A stretch of 64,000 bases of DNA, taken from NCBI GenBank assembly GCA_902621855.1, contig CACNNQ010000004.1, positions 1 to 64,000 on the forward strand, read 5' to 3'. Shown in pieces: positions 52,565-63,346 of the stretch; within the stretch, counting starts at the first letter, position 1; each line of letters opens with the position of its first letter. Origin of the DNA: an uncultured Alphaproteobacteria bacterium (GTDB taxonomy: Bacteria > Pseudomonadota > Alphaproteobacteria > HIMB59 > GCA-002718135). A program made the position numbers and the translations under genes. The notes beneath the pieces are model-generated. The model worked only from the letters and a program-made list of their open reading frames with translations, made no database searches and was not told the DNA's origin.

Positions 52565-55243
52565 GTGCCTGACAATATAGATACATCAAATAACGACAAT
52601 CTAGAACCTGACGATATACCCTCAGTAAGCTTAGAACAAGAAATGCAAAAATCCTATCTGGATTACGCAATGTCTGTAATAGTTAGTAGAGCACTTCCAG
52701 ATTGTAGAGATGGCTTAAAGCCAGTTCATAGAAGAATATTGTATTCTATGAGTGAGTCAGGTTACAATTATAACAAGCCATATAAAAAATCTGCCAGAAT
52801 AGTTGGTGATGTAATGGGTAAATATCATCCTCATGGAGATTCAGCTATTTACAATTCTATGGTTAGAATGGCTCAAGATTTTTCTATGAGGTTAGAGTTA
52901 GTCGACGGTCAAGGTAATTTTGGATCTTTAGATGGAGATCCTCCTGCAGCAATGAGATACACTGAGGCACGACTTGCTAAAGTGTCTGAAAAGCTTGTTG
53001 AAGATATTGAGAAAAATACTGTCACTTTTCAGTCTAACTATGATGACACAACTAAAGAACCCTCAGTTTTACCATCACAATTTCCAAACCTTCTAGTCAA
53101 TGGAGCGTCAGGTATTGCCGTTGGAATGGCAACTAATATTGCTCCACATAATTTAGCAGAAGTGATTGATGCATCATTGTATCTTATTAAAAATCCTAGT
53201 TGCACTGTATCAGATCTTCAAAAATATATTCTTGGTCCAGATTTTCCAACGGGTGGTCAGATAATTGGTAAAAAAGGTATTTCTGAGACTTTTGAAACAG
53301 GAAAAGGTGGTTGTGTAGTAAGATCAAAGACAAGTATTGAGAATTTTAAGAAAGATAGAGAGGCAATAATTCTTCATGAAATACCTTACCAAGTTAATAA
53401 ATCAAAATTACTAGAAAGAATTGCAGAAATTGTAAAAAATGGAATTGTAGAAGGTATATCAGATTTAAGAGATGAGTCAGATAGAAATGGAGTTAGGGTA
53501 GTAATTGAGTTAAAAAAAGATGTAGATTCTAATATTATACTAAACCAATTATATAAACATACACTTATCCAAACGACATTTAATTCTAACATGCTTGCTT
53601 TAAACAAGGGTAAGCCTGAACAAATGAATTTAAAGGAAATTTTATCTTCATTTTTAGAATTTAGAGAAGAAGTAATTACTAAAAAAACTTTACACGACCT
53701 TGATAGAGCTAGAGAAAAAGCTCATATTTTAGTTGGATTAGTTGTTACTAATGAGCATATTGATGAAATTATAGAACTAATAAAAAGTTCAAAAGATACA
53801 AAAGAAGCAAAGGAAAAATTAGTTAAAAAAAAATGGAAAGTATCTAAACAAAATCTTAATTTTATTAAATTAGTTGAGGATTATACTGTAGAGCTAAAAA
53901 ACAGTATTTTCAATTTTTCTGATGCACAAGCTAAAGCTATTTTAGAATTAAGGCTACAAAAATTAACTGCACTAGAAAGAGAAGACATACAAAAAGACTT
54001 AGAAAGTTTAATTTTAGAGATTAAAAATTACTTATCTATACTTAATTCAAGGGATATTCTCTTAAAAGAAATAGAAAATGAATTAACTGAAATAAAAAAA
54101 GAATTTGCAACTGAGAGACGAAGTGAAATTATTGATCAAGAATATGAGCAAGTAGATGATTTAAGGTACATTCAACAAGAAGATATAGTTTTAACTATTT
54201 CTAATAATGGATACATAAAAAGATCATTATTATCTAATTATCGTTCTCAAAATAGAGGGGGTAAAGGTAAAACTGGCATGTCAACAAGAGAAGAAGATTT
54301 TGTAAAAGAAATTCACTTTGCGGATACTCATACTAAACTTTTGGTCTTTTCATCATTAGGTAAAGTTTATTCACTCAAATCACACGATGTTCCTGAAGCC
54401 AGCTTAAAAGCTAGGGGAAAACCAATAGTAAATTTACTACCGTTTAAGTCATCTGAAAAGATTTCTACTTTCCTTCCCTTACCTCTGGATGAAAATCAAT
54501 GGGATAAGTTCTTTGTTATTTTTGCAACAAAAAATGGAATGGTAAGAAAAAATAAATTAATCGATGTTGCTAAAAGTGGGAAACGAGAATTACGTGATTC
54601 AGGTAAGTTATCAATTAAACTTGATGAAAAAGATGAATTAATTGGTGTTAAACTTTGCACTATAAATGATGATATCTTACTATCTTCATCAAATGGAAAA
54701 TGTTTACGTTTTCCAGTTGAAAAACTAAGATTATTTTCAGGTTTAAACTCTTCTGGAGTTAGAGGTATAAAGTTAGACAAGGGTAATGCTATTATTTCCT
54801 TAGCAATTTTAAAACACTCATTAATTGATATGAGTATACGACAAGAATACTTAAGAGCAGCTTCTGAAAGTAGAAAAGAAACATCTTCTCTTAAAAATGG
54901 TTTTGAGGAATTAAACAAAAACGAAGAATTTCTTCTGGCTATAACTTCAAAAGGTTTCGGTAAAAGATCATCTGCTTATGAATATAGAATTTCAAACAGA
55001 GGAGGGAAAGGAATTACAGGTATATTAACAACTGAAAAAAATGGTGAAGTAGTGGACTGTTTTGTCGTTAAAGATAATGATGAGATCATTCTTGTGAGTG
55101 ACAAAGGTCAAATAATTAGAGTAAATGTAAATCAAATAAGAATAGCTGGAAGATCTACAAAAGGTGTAAGTATATTTAAAATACCAGAAAGTGATAGAAT
55201 TGTTTCAGTTTCTAGAATACAAGAATTTGAAGACAATGAATAA
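52565..55243 (+). CDS. gyrA: DNA gyrase subunit A
   Basis: The 892-residue protein starts at a GTG. The breakage-reunion core has the active-site Tyr132 in AMRYTEARL and the [15 protein letters not shown] quinolone region. The C-terminal wheel contains the GyrA box QNRGGKG (canonical QRRGGKG), which wraps DNA and separates GyrA from ParC. With GyrB it adds negative supercoils. At the position of E. coli Asp87 this protein has Asn97 (GDSAIYN). The 141-nt leader is AT-rich and has no confident promoter. coaD starts inside the last codons. Confidence 0.97.
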   Translation: MPDNIDTSNNDNLEPDDIPSVSLEQEMQKSYLDYAMSVIVSRALPDCRDGLKPVHRRILYSMSESGYNYNKPYKKSARIVGDVMGKYHPHGDSAIYNSMVRMAQDFSMRLELVDGQGNFGSLDGDPPAAMRYTEARLAKVSEKLVEDIEKNTVTFQSNYDDTTKEPSVLPSQFPNLLVNGASGIAVGMATNIAPHNLAEVIDASLYLIKNPSCTVSDLQKYILGPDFPTGGQIIGKKGISETFETGKGGCVVRSKTSIENFKKDREAIILHEIPYQVNKSKLLERIAEIVKNGIVEGISDLRDESDRNGVRVVIELKKDVDSNIILNQLYKHTLIQTTFNSNMLALNKGKPEQMNLKEILSSFLEFREEVITKKTLHDLDRAREKAHILVGLVVTNEHIDEIIELIKSSKDTKEAKEKLVKKKWKVSKQNLNFIKLVEDYTVELKNSIFNFSDAQAKAILELRLQKLTALEREDIQKDLESLILEIKNYLSILNSRDILLKEIENELTEIKKEFATERRSEIIDQEYEQVDDLRYIQQEDIVLTISNNGYIKRSLLSNYRSQNRGGKGKTGMSTREEDFVKEIHFADTHTKLLVFSSLGKVYSLKSHDVPEASLKARGKPIVNLLPFKSSEKISTFLPLPLDENQWDKFFVIFATKNGMVRKNKLIDVAKSGKRELRDSGKLSIKLDEKDELIGVKLCTINDDILLSSSNGKCLRFPVEKLRLFSGLNSSGVRGIKLDKGNAIISLAILKHSLIDMSIRQEYLRAASESRKETSSLKNGFEELNKNEEFLLAITSKGFGKRSSAYEYRISNRGGKGITGILTTEKNGEVVDCFVVKDNDEIILVSDKGQIIRVNVNQIRIAGRSTKGVSIFKIPESDRIVSVSRIQEFEDNE

Positions 55244-55727
55244 AATTGGAATATATCCAGGTACTTTTGATCCTATGACTGCAGGTCATATGGATATAAT
55301 TAAAAGATCATTAAGAATAGTAGATAATTTAGTAATAGCTGTCGCTAATAATATTAATAAACATTCATTATTTAGTGTAAAGGAAAGAATTAATATTATT
55401 AAAAGTGATATCATTTCTGTAAATGAATTAAATTCAAAAATTAATGTAGTTGAATTATCTGGATTACTTACAACATTTGCCAAAGATCAAAATGCCACAT
55501 GTATAATACGTGGTTTAAGAGCTGTATCCGATTTTGAGTATGAATTTCAAATGACAGGTATGAATTACCAACTTAATCCTGATATTGAGACAATATTTCT
55601 TATGACATCTGAAAAAAACTCATTCATTTCATCTAATTTTGTTAAAGAAGTCCACAAACTAGGTGGTAATGTTTCCAATTTTGTTTCAAAAAATACTTTA
55701 GAACAACTTAATAAAAAAAACTCATAG
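55236..55727 (+). CDS. coaD: Phosphopantetheine adenylyltransferase
   Basis: The 163-residue enzyme adds AMP to 4'-phosphopantetheine in coenzyme A synthesis. The nucleotidyltransferase motif is [15 protein letters not shown], with the TxGH His. [19 protein letters not shown] and the [15 protein letters not shown] stretch are intact. The ATG at 55236 overlaps the gyrA stop by 8 nt (ATGAATAA); a frame beginning at 55191 would run into gyrA and is rejected. The gyrA-coaD order is common in alphaproteobacteria. Confidence 0.96.
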   Translation: MNKIGIYPGTFDPMTAGHMDIIKRSLRIVDNLVIAVANNINKHSLFSVKERINIIKSDIISVNELNSKINVVELSGLLTTFAKDQNATCIIRGLRAVSDFEYEFQMTGMNYQLNPDIETIFLMTSEKNSFISSNFVKEVHKLGGNVSNFVSKNTLEQLNKKNS

Positions 55728-55735
55728 TTAATCAC

Positions 55736-55764
55736 TTGCGCTTACAATATTTGAACTATATAGA
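55736..55764 (+). promoter_or_regulatory. Candidate promoter of tRNA-Lys
   Basis: TTGCGC (55736-55741) and TATAGA (55759-55764) are spaced 17 nt apart. The -10 ends 13 nt before the first tRNA base at 55778, so the spacing to a plausible start point is suitable. The site lies in the 50-nt gap after coaD. Confidence 0.55.
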
Positions 55765-55777
55765 ATACAAATTCGAT

Positions 55778-55853
<76 letters not shown>

Positions 55854-55859
55854 TCCTAA

Positions 55860-56042
55860 ATGAAAAAAGCAAAAATTAAAAATATTGCATCTGGAATTGA
55901 AAAAAATTGTGATATTTTAAGAAAAAATGAAAATATTCTCGAAGTAGTTCTAGAAGGAACAACAATAAAGATTTTACTTAAAAAAAAGACTAATAAATAT
56001 ATTGGATATTTTAAAGAAATGGAGTTTGAGTCTGACGGTTAA
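55860..56042 (+). CDS. Small hypothetical protein, 60 aa
   Basis: I do not recognise this protein. It is rich in Lys and Glu and lacks membrane segments. Residues about 23-47 look like a short beta/alpha unit (LEVVLEGTTIKILLKKK). Its ATG follows the tRNA CCA end by 6 nt, so it may be read from the tRNA promoter, or it may be a chance frame. The stop overlaps the convergent YkgJ-like gene by 4 nt, which favours a real gene because exact stop overlaps occur repeatedly in this window. Confidence 0.5.
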   Translation: MKKAKIKNIASGIEKNCDILRKNENILEVVLEGTTIKILLKKKTNKYIGYFKEMEFESDG

Positions 56043-56476
56043 TTTTTATTCTTGATATTTAATTCGTTTTCATAATCAATTTGTACTTGTCTTAAAATTT
56101 CTTTTTTTGTTTTTATTTTTCCTTTACCTACACCAGGACAATTTTTAGCAATATCGTTATTCCATGTTTTTGTGTTCATATTTTCTGGCCAAAAAGGCCA
56201 GGTTCTACATTGTATAGGTCTTGACTTATAAACAGTGCATTTATTATCTTTCAAAAATATACAATTTCCATTATTTTTTTTTAATTCCTTTAAGTGAATG
56301 AAACCATCAGTTTTTTGACAATAGTTTTTTACAAAGTTTTGTTCTGTTATTTTAAATCCAGATGACAATTTTTTAATATCTTTCTTACTTAAATAAACAA
56401 AACCATAGGTACCTCTTGAAACACAACATTTTCCAGAACCCTGGCATTCAAATCTTATGCCTTTTTCTATATCCAT
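56039..56476 (-). CDS. YkgJ-family cysteine-cluster (zinc/iron-chelating) protein
   Basis: The 145-residue protein has the CxxCC-like motif FECQGSGKCCVSRG at residues about 9-22 and a second cluster CIFLKDNKCTVYKSRPIQCRTWPFW (about 72-96). These eight or so cysteines match the YkgJ/CxxCxxCC family, which is thought to bind a metal or Fe-S cluster; its biological role is unknown. It begins 6 nt after the recG stop on the same strand, so it is probably transcribed with recG. No signal peptide is seen. Confidence 0.87.
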   Translation of the reverse strand: MDIEKGIRFECQGSGKCCVSRGTYGFVYLSKKDIKKLSSGFKITEQNFVKNYCQKTDGFIHLKELKKNNGNCIFLKDNKCTVYKSRPIQCRTWPFWPENMNTKTWNNDIAKNCPGVGKGKIKTKKEILRQVQIDYENELNIKNKN

Positions 56477-56481
56477 AACTA

Positions 56482-58563
56482 TTATCCAGCAGTCAGTGTT
56501 AAAATTGCCGCATCTCTTTCTTGAAGATATAATAAATTTCGAAGATTTTCTCCTTCTATATTTTCCAATTTTGGATTTTTGGATAATATATCTTCTACCA
56601 TAATTTTAGCATCTTCTAATAAATCGTAATCAAAACTAAGATCAGCTACATAAAAAGATGGGCTACCGGACTGTTTTTTTCCTAAAATTTCTCCTGGACC
56701 TCTTATTTTTAGATCCTCTTCAGCGATTTTAAAACCATCATTCGTTTGCTTCATTATATCAATTCTCTGTTTTGAAATTTCACCAATATTTTCTTTATGT
56801 AAAAGTATACAATATGATTGAATATCATTTCTACCAACACGACCTCTTAATTGATGAAGTTGAGCTAAACCGAATCTTTCTGCATGTTCAATTACAATTG
56901 TTGTTGCAGATGGAATATCTACACCAACTTCAATAACAGTTGTTGAAACTAAAATTTTATAATCCTCATTTTTAAACTTTGTCATTATTTCTTCTTTTTC
57001 TGTTTCACTTAAACGTCCATGCATCAAAAGAACTTTATTTTTGAAATATTTTTTTAAAATTTTGTATCTTTCCTCTGCTGCTTTTAGATCTAACTCTTCA
57101 GATTCTTCTATTAAAGGGCATACCCAGTAAAATTTAGACGATGAATTTTTAATTTTTTCTTTTATTCTATCAATAAGTTGATCTTCTTTTTTTAATGACA
57201 AAGAGCTAGTTATAATTGGTTTGCGACCTAAAGGTTTTTCAATTAATTTACTCTCTTTCATATCTCCATACGCTGCTAAAGTTAATGTTCTTGGAATGGG
57301 GGTTGCACTCATTACTAAAATATTTGGTTTATGATTTTTATGGTTAAATACCATTCTTTGATAAACTCCAAATCTATGCTGTTCATCAATAACTGCTAGT
57401 CCTAAATTATTAAACTTTACACTATCTTGTATTAAAGCATGTGTCCCAATTATAATATCTGCTTTTCCCTTAGCAATTTCATCTAATTTTTCTTTTCTTT
57501 CTTTACCTTTATCCTTTCCTGTAAGGACAAGAACATTTATTTTTGAATCTTTTAATAAATTTAAAATACTTTCATAATGCTGAAATGCAAGAATTGTAGT
57601 TGGTACCATTAAAGCTGATTGAAAATTACTTTCAAATACTTTTATCATTGATATTAAAGCTACAATAGTTTTTCCAGACCCAACATCTCCTTGCAACAAT
57701 CTGATCATTTGATTAGAACTTGCTAGGTCTTGAAGTATTTCTTTGATTACATTATTTTGTGAATTTGTGAGTTGAAAATCTAAATTACTATAAAATTTAT
57801 TTAATGTTTTATTTTCACTAGTAATTTTAAGACCTTTTTTCTTTTGATTAAAATTTCTCATAATGCCTATAGCTAGTTGATGAGATAATAATTCATCAAA
57901 TGCTAGTCTTCTTCTGAGCAAATTTTTATTTTTTAGATTATTATCACTTGGATTATGAAGATTTTCAACTACTTCATTCCATCGTTTAAAATTATATTTA
58001 TTTACTATTGAAGTTTCTATCCATTCATTAAGAGTAGGTAAATTGTTTAATATTTGATCGGTTAATTTATTCATTATTTTTTGATTGAGGCCACTAGTTA
58101 AACTGTAAACTGCCTCTTTACTTTTAATTATTTTATTATTGTTTAAAGCACTTACATGACTAGGGTGCGTTATTTGAAATGTGTTTCTAAAATATTCTAA
58201 TTTTCCAGATATTAATCTATTTTCATTTGTTGGAAGCATTTGTCTCAACATAGGATGTCTTGCATTAAAATATACTAAATCAATATTTGTATCTCCGCAG
58301 ATACATTTAATTTTGTAGGGTTGTCTTTTAAACCTTGAAGGCTCATGTTTAATAATTTTTAAATTTAATGTTACTAAAGAATTAATCTCAGCATCATGAA
58401 TATTTTCATAGAATTTTCTTTCAAGAATGTTATTTGGTATGTTCCAAACAAAATGAATATTCTTATATATACCTAATCTATTAATAATTTGTTCTAACTT
58501 TGGACCAATTCCTTTGAGAGAAGATATTGAAGATAATATGTAATTTAATTTTTCTGGTCTCAT
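56482..58563 (-). CDS. recG: ATP-dependent DNA helicase RecG
   Basis: The 693-residue helicase has an N-terminal wedge OB domain (about residues 1-200) and SF2 motifs: Walker A GDVGSGKT, DEQH box IDEQHRFG, VMSATPIPRTL and the C-terminal GRVGRNDIQSYC motif VI. RecG remodels stalled forks and Holliday junctions. The divergent sdhE gene starts 43 nt away. recG|sdhE-mfd is a gene order I know from alphaproteobacteria. Confidence 0.96.
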   Translation of the reverse strand: MRPEKLNYILSSISSLKGIGPKLEQIINRLGIYKNIHFVWNIPNNILERKFYENIHDAEINSLVTLNLKIIKHEPSRFKRQPYKIKCICGDTNIDLVYFNARHPMLRQMLPTNENRLISGKLEYFRNTFQITHPSHVSALNNNKIIKSKEAVYSLTSGLNQKIMNKLTDQILNNLPTLNEWIETSIVNKYNFKRWNEVVENLHNPSDNNLKNKNLLRRRLAFDELLSHQLAIGIMRNFNQKKKGLKITSENKTLNKFYSNLDFQLTNSQNNVIKEILQDLASSNQMIRLLQGDVGSGKTIVALISMIKVFESNFQSALMVPTTILAFQHYESILNLLKDSKINVLVLTGKDKGKERKEKLDEIAKGKADIIIGTHALIQDSVKFNNLGLAVIDEQHRFGVYQRMVFNHKNHKPNILVMSATPIPRTLTLAAYGDMKESKLIEKPLGRKPIITSSLSLKKEDQLIDRIKEKIKNSSSKFYWVCPLIEESEELDLKAAEERYKILKKYFKNKVLLMHGRLSETEKEEIMTKFKNEDYKILVSTTVIEVGVDIPSATTIVIEHAERFGLAQLHQLRGRVGRNDIQSYCILLHKENIGEISKQRIDIMKQTNDGFKIAEEDLKIRGPGEILGKKQSGSPSFYVADLSFDYDLLEDAKIMVEDILSKNPKLENIEGENLRNLLYLQERDAAILTLTAG

Positions 58564-58606
58564 AGATTTTTATAAAATTATAAACTATATTCTATATTCA
58601 ATTGTT

Positions 58607-58855
58607 ATGTCATTCAATTCACTAAAAAAAACTATAAAATACAGGGTTTCTTACTCTGGAACAAAAGAGACAGATATTTTATATAAAAGATATTTTATAA
58701 ATCAGTTAGATAAGTTTAGTGAAAAAGATCTTGAAGATATTAAATCGATATTTAATCAATTTTCCGATAATGAGATTTATGATTTTCTCACTTCTAAGGT
58801 AGATATTCCATTAGAATTTAAAGATATATTTAATAAAATACTTAATGAAGAATAA
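58607..58855 (+). CDS. sdhE: SdhE/Sdh5 (YgfY)-like FAD assembly factor with altered RGxxE motif
   Basis: The 82-residue all-helical protein matches the SdhE size and pattern (YRVSYSGTKETDILYKRYF, then acidic helices and DIPLEFKDIFNKI). SdhE helps attach FAD to succinate dehydrogenase. The normal RGxxE motif reads SGTKE (S17-G18-T19-K20-E21): the Arg is Ser, while Gly and Glu are kept. The position next to recG and mfd is the usual one. The Ser change could reduce flavinylation activity or reflect a lineage variant. It overlaps mfd by 11 nt. Confidence 0.85.
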   Translation: MSFNSLKKTIKYRVSYSGTKETDILYKRYFINQLDKFSEKDLEDIKSIFNQFSDNEIYDFLTSKVDIPLEFKDIFNKILNEE

Positions 58856-61800
58856 AAATACTATCGGTCCATCAATTCATAATGTTGAACCCTTTTTCAT
58901 TTCTCAGTTTTATCAAAATTCTAATAAATCAATTTTATACATAGGAAAAGATGAGAAGGAAATATCATCTATGGAACAAAAAATTAAATGGTTATTACCA
59001 GATGTTGAGATTTTATTATTTAAATCTTGGGATCAAATACCTTATGATAATGTCTCTCCTTCAAAAGAAGTTCAAATCGAAAGATTAAAAACACTTAAAA
59101 ATTTATCAAATTCTAATTCAAAAAAAATAATACTTACTACAATAAATTCAATAACTCAAAAAATAATCCCTAAATCAACAATAAATTCACAACTATTTAA
59201 AATTTCAAAAAAACAAAAATTTAAATTTGAGGATCTTATAAATAACCTTGTGATTTTAGGCTTCCAAAGAACTTCTCTAGTGCGTGATAAATCAGAATTT
59301 TCTGTAAGAGGATCAATTTTAGATATTTTTCCAAATGATAGATCTAAGCCAATAAGAATAGATTTTTTTGATGAAGAAATAGAGACGATTTTTGAATTTG
59401 ATCCAATTACTCAAAAAAGATTAAAAGAAATAAATAGTGATTTAGAGTTTAATATTATTAATGAATTAATACTTAATGAAGATAATTTAAATCTATTTAG
59501 AAAAAATTTTAGAGAAATATTTTCAGACTATAGGAATAGTCAAGTTTATAACCTTTTTTCTGACAAAATTATTCCATCTGGCGGTGAACAATTTTTGCCT
59601 TTATTTTACGATAATCTTGAAACATTGTTTGATTATGTCGATAAATGCACAATATTATTAAATGACGATTTTAAAAATTTATTTGAAAATAGATTAGAAA
59701 ATATAAATGATTTTTATTTAGCAAGAAAAAATAACAAAGAAAGTTTCTTTCTATCACCTGAATATTTTTACCTAAATAATGAAAATTTTAAAAAATATTT
59801 AGATAATAATGAGCATTTTTACTTTAATACATTTGATAAAAATAATCATATTAATATAGATGTGAATATTATTCATAATTTGTCATCTATAAAAAAAGAA
59901 ATAGATTTTAATTTTATAAATCAATTTTTTACAACAAATTCTAAAGATAATTTTATATATATTTGTTGTCGTAGTCGAGGAAGCTTAGAGAGAGTATCTA
60001 AAATATTACAGAATAATTTAAACTTAAATTTAAATAATGTAACAAACTTTAATCATTCACTTTCAGATAATATTTTTTTAACAATTCTTGATATTGAGGA
60101 CTCACTAAAATTTAATAAATATATTTTTATTAATGAAAAATCCTTATTTGGTTATTTTTTTAATACACAAATATCTAAATCACGTAAACAAACTATATTT
60201 TTTGAAGAATTAAATAAGTTATCAATTGATTCTATTCTGGTTCATTCTGAGTATGGCCTTTGTAAGTTTAATAATATAAGAAAAATCGAATTAAATGACT
60301 CAATACATGAGTGTTTAGAACTAGAATTTTTTGAAAATCAAAAACTTTTTTTACCAGTTGAAAATTTAAGTTATGTATCAAAATACAGTGATGATACTGA
60401 TGGAAATATTATTTTAGATAAACTTGGTGCTTCGCATTGGCAAAAAAGAAAAGCAGATGCAAAAAAGAAAATTAGGGATGCTGCAAAAAAACTTATCTCA
60501 ATAGCTTCTAAGAGACTTCAATCTAAATCTTATGAAATTAATACAAATATCCCTGAATACGATAAATTTGTTAGTACTTTCCCATATGTTGAGACTGATG
60601 ATCAATTGAATGCAATTCAAGATGTAATTAATGATTTTTCTAAAATGATACCATCTGATAGATTAATTGTAGGCGATGTAGCATTTGGTAAAACAGAAGT
60701 AATTTTGAGAGCTATTTTTCTTGCTGCAAAATCAAATTTACAATCTGTAGTTTTAGTTCCAACTACGATTTTATCTAGACAGCATTTTATTAATTTCAAA
60801 AAAAGATTATCTATTTTTGGTATTAACATTGCAGAAATTTCTAGATTGGTATCTTTAAAAGATAAAAAAGAAATTTTTGAAAAATGTCATAATGGTAATA
60901 TAAATGTATTAGTTGGTACTCATGCTTTATTAAATGATAAGTTAAAATTTAACAGACTTGGTCTTATTGTTTACGATGAAGAGCAAAAACTAGGAACAAT
61001 TCAAAAAGAAAAATTTAAAGAAATAGCTCCAAAAGCACATTGTATCTCACTTAGTGCAACACCTATTCCAAGAACTTTAAGTATGTCTCTGTCAGGGATA
61101 AGAGATCTTAGTCTAATACTTACAGCGCCATTTGAAAGAATGGCAGTTAGGACTTATGTTTCACCTTTTGATTCTTTGACTATCACAGAAGCTATAAAAA
61201 GAGAGATATATGGAAGAAAAAATGGTGTTTACTTTGTTGTGCCAAGAAAAAAAGATTTACCTTATGTCGAGCAATTTTTAAATGATAATTTACCAGAAAT
61301 AAAATATGTAATCACTCACGGTCAACTTAGTCCTAAATTATTAGAAAGTAGAATTTCAAAATTCTATAATCAAGAAGTACCTTTAATGCTAAGCACAAAT
61401 ATTATTGAAAATGGTTTGGATTTGCCTCATGTAAATACAATTATAGTTTACCGGTCCAACATTTTCTCTTTAGCAGCATTATATCAATTGAAAGGAAGGG
61501 TTGGTAGGTCTTCTAAACGAGGATATGCGTACATTACATACAAAGAAAATGAATTAAAAGATAATGGCAAAAAAAGGTTATCTATAATTAATTCTTCGGA
61601 TCACCTTGGAGCAGGTTTTAATATTGCATCTCAAGATTTAGATCTTCGAGGAGGTGGTTCTATCATAGGTGAGGAGCAAAGCGGTTTCATAAAGGAAATT
61701 GGAACAGAACTTTATCATCAAATGCTGGAAGAAGAGATAAATTTACAAAAAAGTAAATTTAATTCAGATTTTCTAAAAATAAATAGTTTTCAACCAATTA

Positions 61801-62222
61801 TAAAAATCCCTGTTGAAATTTATATACCTGAAGATTTTATTAATGATGTTGATCTAAGATTGTCCATTTATAGAAGAATCTCAAATATAAAAAATAATAA
61901 AGAAATTGAAGAAATAAAAATAGAATTAAATGATAGGTTTGGTAAATTGCCCATTCAATTAATTAATTTATTTAAATTAGTAGAAATTAAAATTATTTGT
62001 TTAAAAAATAATATTGAAAAATTTGAGTTTAGTAGAAAAGGTATCTTAATCAGTTTTTTTCAAAATAAACCAAAAAATCCAGAAAAATTATTAGAACTTT
62101 CATTATCTAAAAAAAATTCTCTAATGTTAAGACCAGATCAAAAAATATTTTACGACTTTGGAGGTAATTTTTTTAGTGATAGATTTGAATTATCAAAAAA
62201 AATTATTAATTTAATAAAATGA
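58845..62222 (+). CDS. mfd: Transcription-repair coupling factor Mfd
   Basis: The 1125-residue protein has a UvrB-homology N-terminal part (RGSILDIFPNDRSKPIRIDFFDEEIE), an RNA-polymerase-interacting domain (about residues 470-540: VHSEYGLCKFNNIRKIEL), the translocase motor with GDVAFGKTEVI (Gly to Ala at the fourth position of the usual GDVGFGKT), DEEQKLG, SATPIPRTL and GRVGRSSKRGYAY, and a C-terminal TRCF domain. Mfd removes stalled RNA polymerase and recruits UvrA. It overlaps sdhE by 11 nt and the following gene by 4 nt. Confidence 0.96.
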   Translation: MKNKNTIGPSIHNVEPFFISQFYQNSNKSILYIGKDEKEISSMEQKIKWLLPDVEILLFKSWDQIPYDNVSPSKEVQIERLKTLKNLSNSNSKKIILTTINSITQKIIPKSTINSQLFKISKKQKFKFEDLINNLVILGFQRTSLVRDKSEFSVRGSILDIFPNDRSKPIRIDFFDEEIETIFEFDPITQKRLKEINSDLEFNIINELILNEDNLNLFRKNFREIFSDYRNSQVYNLFSDKIIPSGGEQFLPLFYDNLETLFDYVDKCTILLNDDFKNLFENRLENINDFYLARKNNKESFFLSPEYFYLNNENFKKYLDNNEHFYFNTFDKNNHINIDVNIIHNLSSIKKEIDFNFINQFFTTNSKDNFIYICCRSRGSLERVSKILQNNLNLNLNNVTNFNHSLSDNIFLTILDIEDSLKFNKYIFINEKSLFGYFFNTQISKSRKQTIFFEELNKLSIDSILVHSEYGLCKFNNIRKIELNDSIHECLELEFFENQKLFLPVENLSYVSKYSDDTDGNIILDKLGASHWQKRKADAKKKIRDAAKKLISIASKRLQSKSYEINTNIPEYDKFVSTFPYVETDDQLNAIQDVINDFSKMIPSDRLIVGDVAFGKTEVILRAIFLAAKSNLQSVVLVPTTILSRQHFINFKKRLSIFGINIAEISRLVSLKDKKEIFEKCHNGNINVLVGTHALLNDKLKFNRLGLIVYDEEQKLGTIQKEKFKEIAPKAHCISLSATPIPRTLSMSLSGIRDLSLILTAPFERMAVRTYVSPFDSLTITEAIKREIYGRKNGVYFVVPRKKDLPYVEQFLNDNLPEIKYVITHGQLSPKLLESRISKFYNQEVPLMLSTNIIENGLDLPHVNTIIVYRSNIFSLAALYQLKGRVGRSSKRGYAYITYKENELKDNGKKRLSIINSSDHLGAGFNIASQDLDLRGGGSIIGEEQSGFIKEIGTELYHQMLEEEINLQKSKFNSDFLKINSFQPIIKIPVEIYIPEDFINDVDLRLSIYRRISNIKNNKEIEEIKIELNDRFGKLPIQLINLFKLVEIKIICLKNNIEKFEFSRKGILISFFQNKPKNPEKLLELSLSKKNSLMLRPDQKIFYDFGGNFFSDRFELSKKIINLIK

Positions 62223-63316
62223 GATTATTTATATCTTTATCTATTTTAATCATATTTTTAACATTAAATAAAAATGTTTTTTCTTTAAGTAATGATTATA
62301 AATTATCAATATTAAAAAAAGATCTAAATTCACCTTGGAGCATTTCATTTATTAATGAAAATGAAATCATTATTAGTGAAAAAACTGGTCAAATAAAATT
62401 ATATAATCAAGATAGTGGAATAATAAATGAAATTAATCACAATTTAAATGTAATAGAAGATTTTAATTCCCAAGGTGGTTTATTAGAAATCCTGTATCAT
62501 AACGGATACATTTACATAAGTTACGCAGAGAAAAGAGGTAAATTTAAATTGTATGGACCATCTAGTACATCAATAGCTAAAGCTAAATTTGATAAATCAT
62601 TTTTAAATTTTAAAAATATATTTAGGGCTGAACCTCCAATTAGATCGCCTTATCATTTTGGTTCTAGAATGGTAATTATGAATAATCAATTATATGCTTC
62701 AATAGGTGAAAGAGGTAAGGGAATGATTGCGCAGGAGTCAGATAAACATCCAGGAAGTATTATTAGAATAAATTTGGATGGATCAATTCCAATTGATAAT
62801 CCCAAATTTATCGATAAACCAGATTGGTTACCAGAAATTTATCAAATTGGTGTTAGAAATCCACAAGGTATGTCAATTTCACCATTTGATAATAAAGTTT
62901 ATATCAGTAACCATGGTGCTAGAGGAGGAGATTGGTTTGGTGAAGTAAAAAAAGGTGAGAATTATGGTTGGAAAATATTAGGATGGGGTGGTACTGAATA
63001 TAGCTTTAAAGAAATTGGACCTAAATGGCTCCCAGGATATACTAAAGCAATTCAATATTGGGTTCCATCAATTGCTACTAGTGCTATAGCTATTTATAAA
63101 GGAGACGAATTTCCAGAATTTAATGGTCTTGCCCTAATTACATCTTTAAAATCTCAATCTCTGATTTCTTTAGATTTCTCCAATTTAAATAATGTAATTG
63201 AAAAAGTAATTTTTAAAAATAATATTGGCAGAATAAGAGATATAAAATTACATCCTAAAAATGGTAAAATTTATTTACTAGCTCAAGACAAATTATGGCT
63301 TTTTGAAAAAAATTAA
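62219..63316 (+). CDS. Soluble PQQ-dependent aldose/sugar dehydrogenase-type beta-propeller (GSDH)
   Basis: The 365-residue protein has a signal peptide (MRLFISLSILIIFLTLNKNVFS) and a six-bladed propeller typical of the YliI/Asd family: DLNSPWSISFINENEIIISEKTG at the start, HFGSRMVIMNNQLYASIGERG and GVRNPQGMSISPFDNKVYISNHGARGGD (catalytic-region blade). Members oxidise sugars in the periplasm using PQQ; whether this strain makes PQQ is not visible here. It overlaps mfd by 4 nt (ATGA), which is unusual company. A hairpin terminator follows. Confidence 0.9.
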   Translation: MRLFISLSILIIFLTLNKNVFSLSNDYKLSILKKDLNSPWSISFINENEIIISEKTGQIKLYNQDSGIINEINHNLNVIEDFNSQGGLLEILYHNGYIYISYAEKRGKFKLYGPSSTSIAKAKFDKSFLNFKNIFRAEPPIRSPYHFGSRMVIMNNQLYASIGERGKGMIAQESDKHPGSIIRINLDGSIPIDNPKFIDKPDWLPEIYQIGVRNPQGMSISPFDNKVYISNHGARGGDWFGEVKKGENYGWKILGWGGTEYSFKEIGPKWLPGYTKAIQYWVPSIATSAIAIYKGDEFPEFNGLALITSLKSQSLISLDFSNLNNVIEKVIFKNNIGRIRDIKLHPKNGKIYLLAQDKLWLFEKN

Positions 63317-63317
63317 A

Positions 63318-63340
63318 AGCACTCTATTTTCAAGAGTGCT
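63318..63340. terminator. Bidirectional hairpin terminator
   Basis: AGCACTCT (63318-63325) pairs perfectly with AGAGTGCT (63333-63340) around a 7-nt loop. It lies between two converging genes and is flanked by A-rich sequence on the left and AATTAATT on the right. It can serve the sugar dehydrogenase on the plus strand and the GYD gene on the minus strand. Confidence 0.75.
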
Positions 63341-63346
63341 AATTAA

